NCBI GenBank assembly: GCA_013697265.1
Contig: JACCXE010000048.1
Location: 1-6,675, forward strand
Direction: 5' to 3'
Source: Actinomycetota bacterium
Lineage (GTDB): Bacteria > Actinomycetota > Acidimicrobiia > Acidimicrobiales > JACCXE01
DNA: 6,675 nucleotides
The notes beneath the pieces were generated by a model, which had not been told where the DNA came from, did no database searches, and saw only the letters and a program-made list of their open reading frames with translations. The translations under genes and the position numbers were made by a program. Numbering within the stretch: position 1 is the first letter of the stretch; each line of letters begins with the position of its first letter. This document shows positions 6,282 to 6,675 of this stretch, piece by piece.

Positions 6282-6300
6282 TGTGGTTACGGTGTGGTTA
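6282..6300. repeat. tandem 8-bp direct repeat (TGTGGTTA x2, 11-bp period)
   Basis: TGTGGTTA occurs at 6282-6289 and again at 6293-6300, separated by CGG. On the minus strand this is TAACCACA twice, directly before the cupredoxin ATG at 6278. The 11-bp period places both copies on the same face of the helix, as for a regulator bound as two subunits. One copy overlaps the candidate -10 of the cupredoxin gene. Confidence 0.5.
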
Positions 6301-6314
6301 GCGAAGCGGATGAG
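6287..6314 (-). promoter_or_regulatory. candidate ECF-sigma promoter of the cupredoxin gene
   Basis: On the minus strand CTCATCC (6314-6308) is followed after 15 nt by CCGTAA (6292-6287), and then 8 nt to the ATG at 6278, so the message would be nearly or fully leaderless. The pair closely matches the promoter candidate facing the sigma gene and resembles the CCATCC / CCGAAT elements known for Mycobacterium tuberculosis SigK. The similarity was read by eye, and the spacer is one base shorter than its divergent partner. Confidence 0.5.
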
Positions 6315-6336
6315 AGGGAATGACTTTTCCTTTTTC

Positions 6337-6365
6337 CTCATCCAACGCTGGTGGTCGATCCGTAG
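6337..6365 (+). promoter_or_regulatory. candidate ECF-sigma promoter of the sigma factor gene (autoregulation)
   Basis: CTCATCC (6337-6343) is followed after 16 nt by CCGTAG (6360-6365). Its -35 is a perfect inverted copy of the -35 on the cupredoxin side, and five of six -10 bases are shared. Transcription would start near 6371-6373. This fits the common habit of ECF sigma genes of carrying their own target promoter. Confidence 0.5.
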
Positions 6366-6372
6366 TCGGCAT

Positions 6373-6377
6373 GGAGG
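6373..6377 (+). promoter_or_regulatory. ribosome binding site GGAGG deciding the sigma factor start
   Basis: GGAGG lies 5 nt upstream of the GTG at 6383, ideal spacing and the strongest Shine-Dalgarno sequence in the window. It favours GTG 6383 over the in-frame ATG at 6371, whose own codons contain it. Confidence 0.7.
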
Positions 6378-6382
6378 TAAGA

Positions 6383-6675
6383 GTGGCGACTGATATTCGA
6401 GACCAAAGCGATGCGACCCTGGTGCTCGGCATTGCCCGTTACAAGCAGGACGCGTTGGCCGAGGTCTACCGGCGTCACGCCGGGGCCGTGTACGCCCTGG
6501 CCCGCCGGGTGACGAACGCGTCGAGCGTGGCCGAAGAGGTCGTGCAAGAGGTTTTGTTGAAGCTCTGGTCGAACCCCGACCGTTTCGACGCCGATCGCGG
6601 ATCGCTGCGCTCCTTTCTCCTTACACAGGCGCACAGCCGCGCCGTAGACATAGCCCGATCGGACGGTTCACGCCG
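6383..6675 (+). CDS. ECF-type RNA polymerase sigma factor (3' end cut by window edge)
   Basis: The GTG at 6383 opens 97 codons to the window edge. They cover sigma region 2, which binds core RNA polymerase and melts the -10. Visible blocks are ALAEVYRRHAGAVYALARRV (24-43) for region 2.1, AEEVVQEVLLKLW (50-62) for the core-binding region 2.2, and FDADRGSLRSFLLTQAHSRA (68-87) then VDIARSDGSR (88-97) for regions 2.3-2.4. The wording DRGSLRSFLLTQAHSRAVD resembles the SigK-like group. Region 4 lies beyond the window, as may an anti-sigma factor; in that group a membrane anti-sigma of the RskA type often follows. An in-frame ATG at 6371 would add four residues (MEVR) and is the alternative start. 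It is divergent from the cupredoxin gene, with matched promoter candidates on both sides, so the cupredoxin is a probable target. Confidence 0.92.
   Translation, partial: MATDIRDQSDATLVLGIARYKQDALAEVYRRHAGAVYALARRVTNASSVAEEVVQEVLLKLWSNPDRFDADRGSLRSFLLTQAHSRAVDIARSDGSR

Noticed and set aside
6308..6343. GGATGAG / CTCATCC inverted repeat as a terminator hairpin
   Set aside because: The 22-nt loop is long, the stem is only 7 bp, and it lies between two divergent starts where no transcript ends. It is better explained as two facing -35 elements.
6371..6373. ATG 6371 as the sigma factor start
   Set aside because: In frame and possible if leaderless, but the strong GGAGG at 6373-6377 is spaced for GTG 6383.

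Overview
The window is densely coded, GC-rich DNA (about two thirds GC by eye) from a chromosomal-looking region of an actinobacterium. The main taxonomic evidence is a convincing mycothiol S-conjugate amidase (Mca), because mycothiol is made by Actinomycetota. High GC, many GTG starts and possible leaderless promoters agree with this. A deeper placement such as Acidimicrobiia is only a guess. I see no mobile element, CRISPR array, tRNA or rRNA.

Layout. Positions 1-2475 hold three minus-strand genes in an operon-like chain: a two-domain TesB-like acyl-CoA thioesterase, a CorA-type Mg2+/Co2+ channel, and a SpoU/TrmH-family RNA 2'-O-methyltransferase that runs off the left edge. A 52-bp divergent region with a perfect 6-bp-arm inverted repeat separates the thioesterase from a plus-strand acyl-CoA dehydrogenase (2528-3763). 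The plus strand continues with a His-rich protein of unknown function (3781-4308), an unusual ORF joining a DivIVA-like N-terminal region to a full-length Mca (4308-5591), and a small SCP2-like protein (5597-5824). On the right, a lipoprotein cupredoxin (minus, 5862-6278) stands back to back with an ECF sigma factor (plus, from 6383, cut by the window edge).

How the genes may work together. The thioesterase and dehydrogenase are a plausible acyl-CoA metabolism pair sharing one control region. The unknown protein, DivIVA-Mca and the SCP2-like protein are tightly packed and probably co-transcribed, which suggests a thiol-detoxification unit with an unexplained DivIVA-like attachment. At the right end, both divergent genes are preceded by near-identical two-part promoter candidates (TCATCC, 15-16 nt, CCGTA). 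The sigma factor may therefore control itself and the cupredoxin, an arrangement reminiscent of mycobacterial SigK and its exported lipoproteins.

The points most worth checking are the DivIVA-Mca fusion, the matched ECF promoters, the palindrome at 2498-2513, and the recurring TANNNT box 6-8 bp upstream of four start codons. All functional calls come from reading motifs; no database search was run.
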